Source of the DNA: Methylocapsa sp. S129
GTDB taxonomy: Bacteria; Pseudomonadota; Alphaproteobacteria; Rhizobiales; Beijerinckiaceae
Assembly: GCF_009765995.1 (NCBI RefSeq)
Contig: NZ_LMUI01000020.1
Span: 124,001-188,000, forward strand
DNA length: 64,000 nt
Direction of reading: 5' to 3'
Shown: positions 30,846-39,499 of the stretch, piece by piece
Position numbering within the stretch: the stretch's first letter is position 1
Layout of the letters: each line of letters begins with the position of its first letter
The notes under the pieces: model-generated
Database searches by the model: none
What the model was told of the DNA's origin: nothing
Seen by the model: the letters and a program-made list of their open reading frames with translations, nothing else
Program-made: the position numbers and the translations under genes

Positions 30846-33800
30846 GAGCCGCCTCCGTCGCCGTCGCTCAGGCCGCCCGTCGCCGACCATTCCTTGACGC
30901 GGGCCAGATGATCGTAGGCGCCGAAGCGGCTGGCGAATTTCGGATAGGGGCGCGACAGATAGGGTGTTTCAACTTTCGCAAATTGTTCAAGCAAGACGAT
31001 CAATTCACCGAAATGCTTTTCGACGATTTCGGCGAAACTCGCGTCCTTGAATACGAGCTCGCGCGTTTCGCCGCCTTTGGCGCCGCCCAATTTCAAATAG
31101 AGCGCGCCGATCGCCTTGACGCCATGGGCCGCGGGAAACGCCCCCCGCGCAAGCATCGCGGCCTCCAGTGTGAGCTGCGGCGCAAAGCCGACCTGCACTT
31201 CGCCGACGCCGGGCGGCGCTCCGGTCTTGTAATCGATCAGCACCGCGCCGCCGCCCTTGATGAGATCGATGCGGTCGGCCCGGGCGGTGAGCTTGAAGGA
31301 TGCGCCCGTCGCCAGCGGAATCGCCAGCGATCCATTCTTCTCGACCAGAATGCGCTCGACGATCGCGCGTTGCGCGCGATCAAAGTCGAGGAAATAATCG
31401 AGCCCGCGCTCGACGCGCGGCCAGGTCAGCGCGCGGAAAGAAGGGTCGGCCAGCATGGACGCAAATTGCTCGCGGGCGATGCGCGCCAAGACATCGCGCG
31501 CGTCGCCCGGCATTTCGCCGCCGGGGAAATGCGCGGAAAAGGCGCTCAGCGCCTCGTGCCATTGCGTGCCGATTTCGCGAGCGCCTTGAACCATGCCGAT
31601 CGGCTCCAGCGGCTGCAGCCGCAGGATGCGCTCGGCATAGATCGCGTAAGGGTCGCGTCGCAAAACCTCGATGCGCGTGACGCTGAGGCTTTTGGGGCGC
31701 AATTCCAGCGCCGGACGCGGCTCGGGTCGCCTGATCGGCGCGATGGCGGCGGGCGCGTCGATGTCTCGCGCCAGCGCAAGCCAGGCCTCGCCCCGCGCGC
31801 CGGCCGTGGCATAGGCGGCCTCGCCCGCGACCGCGCCCATGCGCTGCAAGAAGCGCGAGGCGACGGTCGGCGCGCCGCCCCGTTTTTTGGCTCGGCTGAG
31901 GATCGCCTCAGGCGCGCCGAGCGCGGCGACAAAATCATGTGCGGTCTGGCCGATGCGCCGCTCCGGCGCCGACAGGCCGAGCGCGGCGCGCATCGGGCGG
32001 TTGAGGAACGAATCGGTTTGCGCCTGCGGCGGCCAGACCGTTTCGTCGAGGCCGGCGACCAAGGTCAGATCGAACGACAGCAGCCGCGCTTCCAGAAGGC
32101 CGAAAATGTGCAGCCGGGGATGCGCGGCGCCCGCATCCGGCGCGCGTTGCTGGGCCGCGACCGCATCGAACAAAGCGATGTAATCGATGCGCTCGCAGGC
32201 AAAACCATGCTGTGCGGCCTCAATCCATTCCTCCATCAGCGCGATCAGCGTCTCGCCGCCGGACGCTTCGACCAGCGCATCGCTCTCGGTCAATCGGTCG
32301 AGCGTCGCCGCGTGCGCGGCGACGAAATCGGCGAGCGGCGCGTTCGCTGGCAAATCGCGCAAAGGCGCGAGCGCGGCGCGCGCATCGCGCAGCAGACGTT
32401 CGGCGGCGTTCCATTCTGCCGCGCTCAATCGCCTGCGCGCGTCATGCGCATGGGGATCGCTCGCCGATTTCTTCGCGGCTTCGAACAAGGCCTCGACATT
32501 GTCGAGACCCCCCGCCGGCAGAACGCCGCGCAAGGCGCCGATCTCCAATGCGCGCGCCGCCGCTTCGACTTCGTGGCGCGGACGCGCCAGAAGCGCGAGC
32601 GGATGGGCGAGCAGGGCGAGGAGATCGAGCGCACGCCCCTCGAACGCCGCGCCAAGGATGAGCCGCGCAAAAGCGCCGGCGGCGGTCTGGCCAAGCTTTT
32701 CACCGGCCGAATCCTCGACCTCGACGCCCCAGCGCGCGAGTTCCGCCTTGACGCGCCGGCTGATCTGCAGGTCGGGCGAAATCAGCGCCGCCGTCTTTCC
32801 CGGAACCTCGAGCGCGGCGCGCATCGCAATGGCGAGCGCGAGCGCCTCTTCGATTTCGTCGTTTGCTTCGATAATGGTGACGCCTTCCAGCGCTTCGTCG
32901 ACGCCCTCCGCGCGAATCGCGCCCTGGGCTTGCCAAAGGTCGGTGGAATCGGCAGGGCGCAACGCCTCGCTCAAGAAACGGGCGCGGCTTTGCAGCGTGG
33001 GCGCGACATGCCCCAATGGCCGCACGTCGTCCCGTTCGGCTTTGACAATGCTGAGCAGGCGGAACAGGGCGGCTTGCGGATGGCCGGCGATTGTCTCGCC
33101 ATCGGCGCCGATCATCCGCCATGAAGGCTCGTCCAGCCTGCAATCGAGATCAGGCAGCACCACCGCGCCTTGCGGCGCGCGCGCGATCGCCGCGATCAGG
33201 TGCGCCGTCGCACGGTTCGTTCCGGTCGACCCCGCTATGACGACGGGCCCTTTCATCGCGCCGGCGGCGAGCCGGGCAATCTCCTGCTCCACCAGCAGCG
33301 CGCCGCGCGCCGCCTGGTCGACGAGGCCCCGCTCGGCGAGCCACGCCGGCCATTGCGCGATGGCGATCTTGAGAAAATCGAGCGTGATGCGCCAATAGGC
33401 GTCGAAATCGCCCGGCGCGAGGCTGTCGAGCCGCTCCCACGGCACGCCCTCGATGATCATGTCGTCGATCAGTGCGCCAAGATCGCCGGCCAGAAAAAAA
33501 GCCTGCGCTGGACTGGCGGCGACCAGCGGCGCCTCATGGGGGTGGAACAGCAATTGCCCATCGACGTCGATCCGGGCGATAGCGCCGCGCAAAGCCTGCC
33601 CCCAGGCGCGCGTCAACCGCGCCAGGATCATCCGCCGCATCAGTTCGGATACGGCGTCCGGCGCCTCCGTGATGAGATCGCTTGGCTCCTCGAACAGCAG
33701 GCCATCTTGCGTCGCCTCGAAAGCGCCGAGCGGCGCGATGCGCGGCAGGATCAGGCTGGCGCCGCCGCTGGCGTTGACCAGCGCTTGGCTCAGCGCGCGC

Positions 33801-34015
33801 GCCGCGCGCTGCGTTGGCACGTAGATGGTGGCGCGCGCGAGAGCGAGCGGGCCCGCGTCGCCGGGAAAGCCCTCGACCAGCGCGCCATCGAGTAGGGCGC
33901 GGCTGAGCGTTGCGAGAAAGGGCGCGCCGGCGGGGATGGAGAAGAGGTTAGGGCTGCGCAGAGGAGGCTCGCTTTGGCGCGGGAGGATTCCCGGTCGAAA
34001 AGGCTCAGCCGTCAT
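30842..34015 (-). CDS. addB: Double-strand break repair protein AddB, alphaproteobacterial type
   Basis: This 1057-aa partner of AddA has an inactivated helicase-like N-terminal part (AGAPFLATLSRALLDG; VPTQRAARALSQAL) and a C-terminal nuclease domain with VLIDYKTGAPPGVGE as the catalytic strand. The ATG at 34015 (MTAEPFRPG) was chosen. The reading frame extends further upstream, but that extension is the translation of a REP-like repeat (RFLDGFAPLAMT), not AddB sequence. Even the chosen start codon lies inside the repeat at 34011-34050. An initiation site further inside, such as near the LFSIPAGAPF segment, cannot be excluded. Confidence 0.92.
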   Translation of the reverse strand: MTAEPFRPGILPRQSEPPLRSPNLFSIPAGAPFLATLSRALLDGALVEGFPGDAGPLALARATIYVPTQRAARALSQALVNASGGASLILPRIAPLGAFEATQDGLLFEEPSDLITEAPDAVSELMRRMILARLTRAWGQALRGAIARIDVDGQLLFHPHEAPLVAASPAQAFFLAGDLGALIDDMIIEGVPWERLDSLAPGDFDAYWRITLDFLKIAIAQWPAWLAERGLVDQAARGALLVEQEIARLAAGAMKGPVVIAGSTGTNRATAHLIAAIARAPQGAVVLPDLDCRLDEPSWRMIGADGETIAGHPQAALFRLLSIVKAERDDVRPLGHVAPTLQSRARFLSEALRPADSTDLWQAQGAIRAEGVDEALEGVTIIEANDEIEEALALAIAMRAALEVPGKTAALISPDLQISRRVKAELARWGVEVEDSAGEKLGQTAAGAFARLILGAAFEGRALDLLALLAHPLALLARPRHEVEAAARALEIGALRGVLPAGGLDNVEALFEAAKKSASDPHAHDARRRLSAAEWNAAERLLRDARAALAPLRDLPANAPLADFVAAHAATLDRLTESDALVEASGGETLIALMEEWIEAAQHGFACERIDYIALFDAVAAQQRAPDAGAAHPRLHIFGLLEARLLSFDLTLVAGLDETVWPPQAQTDSFLNRPMRAALGLSAPERRIGQTAHDFVAALGAPEAILSRAKKRGGAPTVASRFLQRMGAVAGEAAYATAGARGEAWLALARDIDAPAAIAPIRRPEPRPALELRPKSLSVTRIEVLRRDPYAIYAERILRLQPLEPIGMVQGAREIGTQWHEALSAFSAHFPGGEMPGDARDVLARIAREQFASMLADPSFRALTWPRVERGLDYFLDFDRAQRAIVERILVEKNGSLAIPLATGASFKLTARADRIDLIKGGGAVLIDYKTGAPPGVGEVQVGFAPQLTLEAAMLARGAFPAAHGVKAIGALYLKLGGAKGGETRELVFKDASFAEIVEKHFGELIVLLEQFAKVETPYLSRPYPKFASRFGAYDHLARVKEWSATGGLSDGDGGGS

Positions 34016-34050
34016 TGCGAGCGGCGCGAAGCCATCCAGAAATCGTGACG
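34011..34050 (+). repeat. REP-like palindromic element, copy 1
   Basis: This 40-bp element matches the reverse complement of 34124-34163 with only about three mismatches. The pair is inverted, 73 bp apart. Its conserved core reads GTCATTGCGAGCGGCGCGAA on one strand. It is of the type seen as dispersed palindromes in many alphaproteobacteria, whose translation gives the familiar CERSEAIQ/DGFAPLAMT peptides. It covers the start codon of addB. Confidence 0.75.
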
Positions 34051-34123
34051 CCGGGCGGTTCGCACGCCGGTGCGTCGGGACCAACCCTTAAGCGGGACCT
34101 CCGCGACGACACTAATCACCGGA

Positions 34124-34163
34124 CGTCACGACCTCTGGATGGCTTCGCTCCGCTCGCAATGAC
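34124..34163 (-). repeat. REP-like palindromic element, copy 2 (inverted)
   Basis: This is the partner of 34011-34050 in inverted orientation, about 37 of 40 bases identical. Together they could form a large stem-loop in transcripts entering addB. The 34016-34539 stretch has no credible gene. It holds these elements and the duplicated segment at 34292-34413. Confidence 0.75.
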
Positions 34164-34291
34164 GATCAACGGCTCGACCATAAATCATCACGCGCTGTGC
34201 AGGAAGGCGGGGCAGCGAACCCTGCGGGCCCAGTTCCCCGGGCGATCGTGGATCGGCCTCATCGTCCAAAATCGAACGGGCGGAAAGCTCG

Positions 34292-34413
34292 CTGCTTCCG
34301 CTTTCCGCTGTGCAAGCGCGCATATCGTCGATGCCAACGCAGACCGACTTCGGCTAGTTTGCGCGCGACCAGGAGAAAAGAGCGCAATGAACTTGTCCGG
34401 TATTTTCGCACGC
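34292..34413 (+). repeat. Direct duplication, copy 1 (truncated promoter/5' end copy)
   Basis: From CTGCTTCC onward this stretch matches 35251-35367 closely over about 115 bp with a short indel and scattered substitutions. It includes the promoter-proximal region, the ribosome binding region CAGGAGAAA and the first codons of the PQQ-type dehydrogenase gene. The copies flank the cytochrome b561 gene and lie 960 bp apart. Confidence 0.85.
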
Positions 34414-34482
34414 AGCGGTTGCGCTGCCGGGGGCGCTTTCCGCATTTTTCAACTCACGCGCGGACCGGGCGGAAAGGGATGA
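34387..34482 (+). pseudogene. Truncated N-terminal remnant of the PQQ-dehydrogenase-like gene
   Basis: An ATG at 34387 opens MNLSGIFAR, almost identical to MSLSGIFAR of the gene at 35340, with the same ribosome binding site. Similarity then ends, and the frame closes after 31 codons. It looks like the scar of a tandem duplication whose second gene copy was lost or replaced by the cytochrome b561 gene. It is unlikely to make a functional protein. Confidence 0.6.
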
Positions 34483-34539
34483 GCAAATTCCTTATGGCGC
34501 CGAGTCTTCGGGAGACGAATCGCGACATCAAAACAGGAG

Positions 34540-35070
34540 CTAATAGCGATGCGGCGCCATTCGTCGAAGCACTTCGTCTTTCAGGGCGTAATGATGGATG
34601 AGCGCGGCCACCGCATGCAAAAACGCGAGGCCGAGCAAGATATTGGCGGCGAGTCCATGCCAATGGGTTATAGGTCGGCGCAAAGCCGAGTCGCCAAGCT
34701 GCGGCACATTGACAATATCGAAAAGGCTGGAACCCCGAACAAACGCGTTGACGACGCCGAGCGCTACGACTGTCAGAAGCAGGGCGTAAAGCAAACAATG
34801 CGTCGCTTCGGCAAGGAAATGGAGAATGCCGGAATCGGCGGCGGGCAGCCGTCGTCCGCCAAGGCTGCGCCATAGGATTCGCCACGCCAGCACAAAAGCG
34901 AGGGCAAAGCCGAGCAGGACATGTATTGACCAATAATCAGTTTTGACCGCGCCGCGAGGAAGCCAATCTGCGGTTTGACCGATGATCCAAAGCACGACGA
35001 CCAGCGCCGCCGTGGACCAGTGCAGCGCGATCGTGGTTGTATCGTATTTCAGGTGGGTTTCATTTGTCAT
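34540..35070 (-). CDS. Cytochrome b561
   Basis: This 176-aa four-helix membrane protein contains the b561/YodB-type opening KYDTTTIALHWSTAALVVVLWIIG, with the first haem-ligating His in ALHW. Further His residues are in WSIHVLLG, THWHGLAANILLGLAFLHAVAALIHH. Such proteins pass electrons between quinone and periplasmic or membrane donors. The start at 35070 (MTNETHLKYD) removes a long implausible N-terminal extension. It is divergent from the PQQ-type dehydrogenase gene and could be its electron acceptor. It is bracketed by the two copies of the 120-bp duplication. Confidence 0.88.
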   Translation of the reverse strand: MTNETHLKYDTTTIALHWSTAALVVVLWIIGQTADWLPRGAVKTDYWSIHVLLGFALAFVLAWRILWRSLGGRRLPAADSGILHFLAEATHCLLYALLLTVVALGVVNAFVRGSSLFDIVNVPQLGDSALRRPITHWHGLAANILLGLAFLHAVAALIHHYALKDEVLRRMAPHRY

Positions 35071-35250
35071 AAGTCTCAATCTGCCTTCTTCCTTCGCGTG
35101 GTCAAGCGCGCGGGGATGGTGTAATTCGAATTCATGCGCGCGCAGCCTATTATTGCTGTCTGCGCTATCACCGTTATAGCTTGGAATGCCTGGCCGTCGC
35201 GGGCCGCCCTCAACATCCAACGCGTCGACCGCGTAGAAAACTCCCGGCCC

Positions 35251-35367
35251 CTGCTTCCGGCTGTGCAAGCGCGCATATCGTCGGTTCCAACGCAGGCCCG
35301 CTTCGGCTAGTTTGCGCGCGACCCAGGAGAAAGAGTGCAATGAGCTTGTCCGGTATTTTCGCACGCA
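35251..35367 (+). repeat. Direct duplication, copy 2 (intact gene start)
   Basis: This copy covers the 5' region and first nine codons of the PQQ-type dehydrogenase gene. Sequence shared with 34292-34413 includes GCGCGCATATCGTCG, CTTCGGCTAGTTTGCGCGCG and TTGTCCGGTATTTTCGCACG. See copy 1 for the comparison. Confidence 0.85.
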
Positions 35368-36650
35368 TCGTCGCGCTGATTGGCGCTGTCATGGTTGTCT
35401 TGCGGCGGCTGCAGGGCGGCGCGCACGAGCCTGCGTTGGGCGGCGCTCCGGCGATCCCGGCGGCAAAGCCGCAGGGCGCGCTTCCGACGCTCAAGATGCC
35501 GACGGCGAGGGGATGGACGACAGGACAGACGCCGGTCGCGGCGCCCGGGCTCAAGGTCAATGCGTTCGCAGCCGGTCTCAAGCATCCCCGCTGGATTCAC
35601 GCGCTGCCCAATGGCGACGTGCTCGTCGCCGAGGCGCTGACCCAGGCCGGCCCCATCAAGACCGCGTTCGACTATGCCATGTTCAGCACGATGAAACGCG
35701 CCGCCGCTGTCGGCGACAGCCCGAATCGCATCACGCTGCTTCGTGACGCGGATGGCGATGGCGTCGCCGAAATCCGGGAGACGTTTCTGGAAGGGCTGAA
35801 CCAGCCGTTCGGCATGGCGCTGCTGGGCGATACGTTTTATGTCGGCAATACCGATGGCGTGGTGGCCTTCCCATATGCCGCGGGGGCCAGCCGCATTACC
35901 GCGCCGGGGCGGAAGCTGACCACATTCAAGCCTGGCGGCCATTGGACGCGAAGCTTGCTGGCGAGCCCCGACGGGTCGAAACTTTTCGTCGGCGTCGGCT
36001 CGCTCACCAATATCGCCGACGACGGCATGGACGTGGAGGAGGGCCGCGCGGCCATCTACGAGCTTGATCTGGCGAGCGGCGCGAGCCGCGTTTTCGCCGG
36101 CGGTCTGCGCAATCCTGTGGGCCTCGCATGGGAGCCGCATACCGGTGCGCTTTGGACGGTGGTCAACGAGCGCGACGGCCTCGGCGACGAGACGCCGCCC
36201 GATTATCTGACCTCGGTGCGCGACGGCGGCTTTTATGGCTGGCCCTATTGCTATTGGGGACAGACGGTCGACGACCGGGTGCCGCAGGACGCGGCCGCGG
36301 TCGCCAAAGCTGTCACGCCGGACTATGCGCTGGGCGGCCATACCGCGTCGCTGGGCCTCTGCTGGCTGCCCGCCGGCACGCTTCCGGGCTTTCCGGACGG
36401 CATGGCCATCGGGCAGCACGGCTCCTGGAATCGCAGCACGTTAAGCGGTTACAGGGTCGTCTTCGTGCCGTTTGTGGATGGACGCCCGGCCGGGCCGCCG
36501 CGCGATATTCTGACGGGGTTCCTGGCGCCAGACGAGCGGGCGTCCTACGGACGACCTGTCGGCGTGACGATCGGGCCCGATGGCTCCGTGCTGGTGGCGG
36601 ACGATGTGGGCGATGTGATCTGGCGCGTGACGGGCGAGGGGCAGAGCTGA
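35340..36650 (+). CDS. PQQ-dependent sugar (L-sorbosone-type) dehydrogenase
   Basis: The 436-aa protein has an N-terminal membrane anchor or signal (GIFARIVALIGAVMVVL) and a six-bladed beta-propeller of the soluble glucose/sorbosone dehydrogenase type. Landmarks are LKHPRWIHALPNGDVLVAEA, GNTDGVVAFPYAAG, KLFVGVGSLTNIADDG and FAGGLRNPVGLAWEPHTGALW with ERDGLGDE, the usual PQQ/Ca-site blades. It would oxidise an aldose or aldehyde in the periplasm. The divergent cytochrome b561 could accept electrons. The ATG at 35340 is preceded by AGGAG. Its 5' end is duplicated upstream. Confidence 0.82.
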   Translation: MSLSGIFARIVALIGAVMVVLRRLQGGAHEPALGGAPAIPAAKPQGALPTLKMPTARGWTTGQTPVAAPGLKVNAFAAGLKHPRWIHALPNGDVLVAEALTQAGPIKTAFDYAMFSTMKRAAAVGDSPNRITLLRDADGDGVAEIRETFLEGLNQPFGMALLGDTFYVGNTDGVVAFPYAAGASRITAPGRKLTTFKPGGHWTRSLLASPDGSKLFVGVGSLTNIADDGMDVEEGRAAIYELDLASGASRVFAGGLRNPVGLAWEPHTGALWTVVNERDGLGDETPPDYLTSVRDGGFYGWPYCYWGQTVDDRVPQDAAAVAKAVTPDYALGGHTASLGLCWLPAGTLPGFPDGMAIGQHGSWNRSTLSGYRVVFVPFVDGRPAGPPRDILTGFLAPDERASYGRPVGVTIGPDGSVLVADDVGDVIWRVTGEGQS

Positions 36651-36704
36651 GCCAGCCGCCGAGTTGCGATCGAAGCGCATCCTCAGTCTTGCCGGACCCT
36701 CGTT

Positions 36705-37640
36705 CTATCCCCCGCCAATGCCGTGGCGGAATGGGTCCGCGGGGTCCTGCCAGAGGTTCGTCTCGCTGCAGATGAAAGCCCGACCGCCGATGCGTGGAAT
36801 GATTCCGCCGCGCTCGCCCGGCCGATAGTGCGCCTCGAAGCGGCTGCCGATGATGCTCTCCTGAATCCAGCGCTCGCCTGGGCCAAGCTTGCCGTCCGCG
36901 GCAAGGCAGGCGAGCTTGGCGCTGGTTCCGGTTCCGCAGGGCGAACGGTCATAGGCGCCGCCGGGGCAAAGCACGAAATTGCGGCTGGCGGCCTCCGGCG
37001 AGCGAGGCGCGCCGAAGATTTCGATATGGTCGATTTCCGCGCCGCCTGCTCCGGTGACCCCTTGCGCCTTGAGCGCATACTGGATGGCTTGCGCCGCTTG
37101 CGTCAGCGTCGGAATATTGCCGATGACCAGCGGACATGGGGCGAATTCCGTCAGGAAGAACCAATTGCCGCCCCAGGCGACGTCGCCTATGACGATCCCC
37201 AGACCATCGATCTCGACGCGAACCGCCTTCAAATGCCGATAACTTTCGACGTTCTCAACGGCCGCTTCATTTCTGCCGGTCAATTCGACAGAGACGATTC
37301 CGACCGGCGTCTCGAAGCGATGGGCGCCGAGGCCGATACGCCCGAGATGGGCAAGCGTCACCGCCGCGCCGATCATGGCGTGGCCGCACATGCCGAGATA
37401 GCCGACATTGTTGAAGAATATCAGGCCGGCGGTGCAGGTCGGGTCTTCCGGTTCGCACAGCAACGCCCCCACAAGGGCGTCATAGCCGCGGGGCTCGTTG
37501 ACGGCAAAACGCCTAACATGGTCGAATGTGTCGGCGAAAAGCTGGCGGCGCTCGGCAAGCGGGCCGCGGCCGAGCGGCGGCCCGCCGTCGATGATGAGCC
37601 GCGTGGGCTCGCCCTCCGTATGGGAGTCGATGACGCGCAT
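36705..37640 (-). CDS. 4-hydroxyproline 2-epimerase (proline racemase family)
   Basis: This 311-aa proline-racemase-fold enzyme has both catalytic cysteines: Cys85 in GYLGMCGHAMIG and Cys235 in YDRSPCGTGTSAKLA. Cys/Cys pairs with this context are found in 4-hydroxyproline 2-epimerase and proline racemase; a Thr replaces the first Cys in trans-3-hydroxyproline dehydratases. The start MRVIDSHTEGEPTR is the standard family opening. It starts 5 bp after a DapA-like lyase gene, and the pairing fits conversion of trans-4-hydroxy-L-proline to the cis-D isomer and later steps. No D-hydroxyproline oxidase or ketoglutarate-semialdehyde dehydrogenase is encoded here. Confidence 0.87.
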   Translation of the reverse strand: MRVIDSHTEGEPTRLIIDGGPPLGRGPLAERRQLFADTFDHVRRFAVNEPRGYDALVGALLCEPEDPTCTAGLIFFNNVGYLGMCGHAMIGAAVTLAHLGRIGLGAHRFETPVGIVSVELTGRNEAAVENVESYRHLKAVRVEIDGLGIVIGDVAWGGNWFFLTEFAPCPLVIGNIPTLTQAAQAIQYALKAQGVTGAGGAEIDHIEIFGAPRSPEAASRNFVLCPGGAYDRSPCGTGTSAKLACLAADGKLGPGERWIQESIIGSRFEAHYRPGERGGIIPRIGGRAFICSETNLWQDPADPFRHGIGGG

Positions 37641-37645
37641 GGGTC

Positions 37646-38587
37646 TTAGCGCTCCGCGCGACGCCAATCGGTATACCAGGATTTGAAGAGCTTCAATTGC
37701 GTCTCGGCGAAGCGCTGCTGGCTCGCGCTCAGGACGTCGGATGCGTTGAAGTGCAGCGCATATTCCGCGTCGCCTTCCAGCACCATCAAATGCTTGTAAT
37801 AGAGGACGAGATCGACCCCTTCGTCGAAGCTGGAGAGAACCACCAACGCGCTTTCGAGTTCGAGCGCCCGCCGCCGTGCTGTGGCATCGCCCTTTGCGGT
37901 GCGTTCGCAAAGAGCGACGAGATGCAACACTTGTTCAGGCAATATGTTGCCGATGCCGGTGATCGCGCCGCTGGCCCCGCAATTGACGAAACCGTGGAAC
38001 ACTTGTGTGTCGACGCCGACCATCAACGTGATGTCGGGCGACTGCCCGGCGATGTGTTCGGCCGCGTAGCTTAGTGATTTTGCGCCGCCAAATTCCTTGA
38101 AGCCGACGAGGTGCGAATATTGGCGGCGCAGTTCGAAGAAGAGCTCGGCCCGGGTTTCGAAGCCATAATAGGGGCTATTATAGATGACGGAGGGAAGATC
38201 GACGGCGGCTTCAAGCACGTCGGAGAAATGCGCGCGCTGGGCGGCCGCCGATCCGCCGCGCGACAAGACGCGCGGGATAATCATCAGCCCCTTCGCGCCG
38301 ACCTTCTTGGCGTGGCCGGCGAGCGCGGCGGCGCGGCCGGAGTTCTGCGCGCCCGTGCCGACGATGACCGGGACGGCCGCCTTGACGAGCGCCTCGACGC
38401 CTTCCATGCGCTGCTCGTCGGTGAGCAAAGGCCAATCGCCCATCGAGCCGCAATAGACCACGGCCGACATGCCCGCTTCGATCAATTGTCGTCCTTTGCG
38501 TGCGAGCGCGTCGAAATCGGGCGTGCGATCGGATTTGCAAGGCGTCATCAGAGCGGGAATGACGCCCTTGAATATATTTGAGGCCAT
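37646..38587 (-). CDS. DapA-family lyase, probably 1-pyrroline-4-hydroxy-2-carboxylate deaminase
   Basis: This 313-aa class I aldolase of the dihydrodipicolinate synthase family has the Schiff-base Lys164 in VGFKEFGG and the catalytic Tyr136 in VIYNSPYYG. CGSMGDWPLLTDEQR replaces the usual GTTGE loop, which argues against true DapA. Such variants occur in hydroxyproline catabolism. The neighbouring epimerase and the divergent AraC-type regulator support that role, although other keto-acid lyases are possible. AGGAG precedes the ATG at 38587. Confidence 0.75.
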   Translation of the reverse strand: MASNIFKGVIPALMTPCKSDRTPDFDALARKGRQLIEAGMSAVVYCGSMGDWPLLTDEQRMEGVEALVKAAVPVIVGTGAQNSGRAAALAGHAKKVGAKGLMIIPRVLSRGGSAAAQRAHFSDVLEAAVDLPSVIYNSPYYGFETRAELFFELRRQYSHLVGFKEFGGAKSLSYAAEHIAGQSPDITLMVGVDTQVFHGFVNCGASGAITGIGNILPEQVLHLVALCERTAKGDATARRRALELESALVVLSSFDEGVDLVLYYKHLMVLEGDAEYALHFNASDVLSASQQRFAETQLKLFKSWYTDWRRAER

Positions 38588-38716
38588 GGCGGAGGCTCCT
38601 GTCTCTGTCCGGCGAGGACGGAATTGGCTGATGGCGCGCAGCTTCCCACGGATGGCCGTTCCGATCTTGTCTGAAACACTGGCGGAAAATCGAGAACCTG
38701 CACAATATCTGCGCCG

Positions 38717-39499
38717 ATGAGATCGCACGGCGACTGCCGACAGGATTTTCTGAATACGCTTGGGCGCCCGTTCCTGGGCGAGGAATTGTTCGACCGCATC
38801 GCCGACACGGTCTTCTTCCTCAAGGACCGGGATGCGCGCTATGTCGCGGTCAATGACGCGCTGGTTCGCCGCTGCGCTCTTGCCAGCAAAGCCGACCTCA
38901 TCGGGCGGACGGCGCGCGAAGTTTTTCCTGCTCCCCTTGGCGAACGCTTCGACGATCAGGATCGGCGCGTGCTGAAGGAGGGACTGTCAATCAATGGGCG
39001 GCTCGAACTGCACCTTTATCCCGACAGGCGGCAGGGATGGTGCCTGACCTGGAAAGAGCCGTTATCGGGCCGTGACGGGAAAATCGTCGGGCTCTCGGGC
39101 ATTTCGCGCGACGTTCCCACATTGACCAGCCCGCAACCCGATGTGACCGCGCTTTCCTCCGTGCTCGGCTATATCCACGACCATCTCGACGCTTCGCTAC
39201 GGCTGCCGGATCTGGCGGCGCGGGCGCGACTGTCGGTATTCCAGTTCGATCAGCGCATCAAGGCGCTGTTCGGCCTCTCCGCCGGGCAATATCTGACGCG
39301 GGCGCGGATAGAACGCGCCTGCAATCGCCTGCGCCAGACCGATGATCCGATCAGCATCGTCGCGCAGGAATGCGGCTATGCCGATCAGGCCGCCTTCACC
39401 CGCCAGTTCCATAAATCCGCCGGGCTCACGCCGAAAGCCTATAGGAGCGCGATGACACGGGATCGCCGTCAGGCGCCGGGGCAGGTTCAAAGAACGTGA
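38717..39499 (+). CDS. PAS-AraC transcriptional regulator of the hydroxyproline-type operon
   Basis: The 260-aa protein has a PAS-like domain (about residues 20-135: FDRIADTVFFLKDRDARYVAVND ... VGLSGISRDV) and an AraC/XylS DNA-binding domain (about 150-248). The latter contains LPDLAARARLSVFQFDQRIK and the conserved CGYADQAAFTRQFHKSAGLTPKAYR. A PAS sensor in front of an AraC domain is less common than a cupin or GATase-like sensor. It is divergent from the DapA-like gene across a 129-bp gap and probably activates it. Its 3' end overlaps the convergent TPM gene by 13 bp. Confidence 0.8.
   Translation: MRSHGDCRQDFLNTLGRPFLGEELFDRIADTVFFLKDRDARYVAVNDALVRRCALASKADLIGRTAREVFPAPLGERFDDQDRRVLKEGLSINGRLELHLYPDRRQGWCLTWKEPLSGRDGKIVGLSGISRDVPTLTSPQPDVTALSSVLGYIHDHLDASLRLPDLAARARLSVFQFDQRIKALFGLSAGQYLTRARIERACNRLRQTDDPISIVAQECGYADQAAFTRQFHKSAGLTPKAYRSAMTRDRRQAPGQVQRT

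Noticed and set aside
30908-33124. Long rightward open frame (738 codons) opposite addB
   Set aside because: Antisense shadow of addB in GC-rich DNA. It is Arg/Ala-rich and shows no domains, while the leftward frame has clear AddB motifs.
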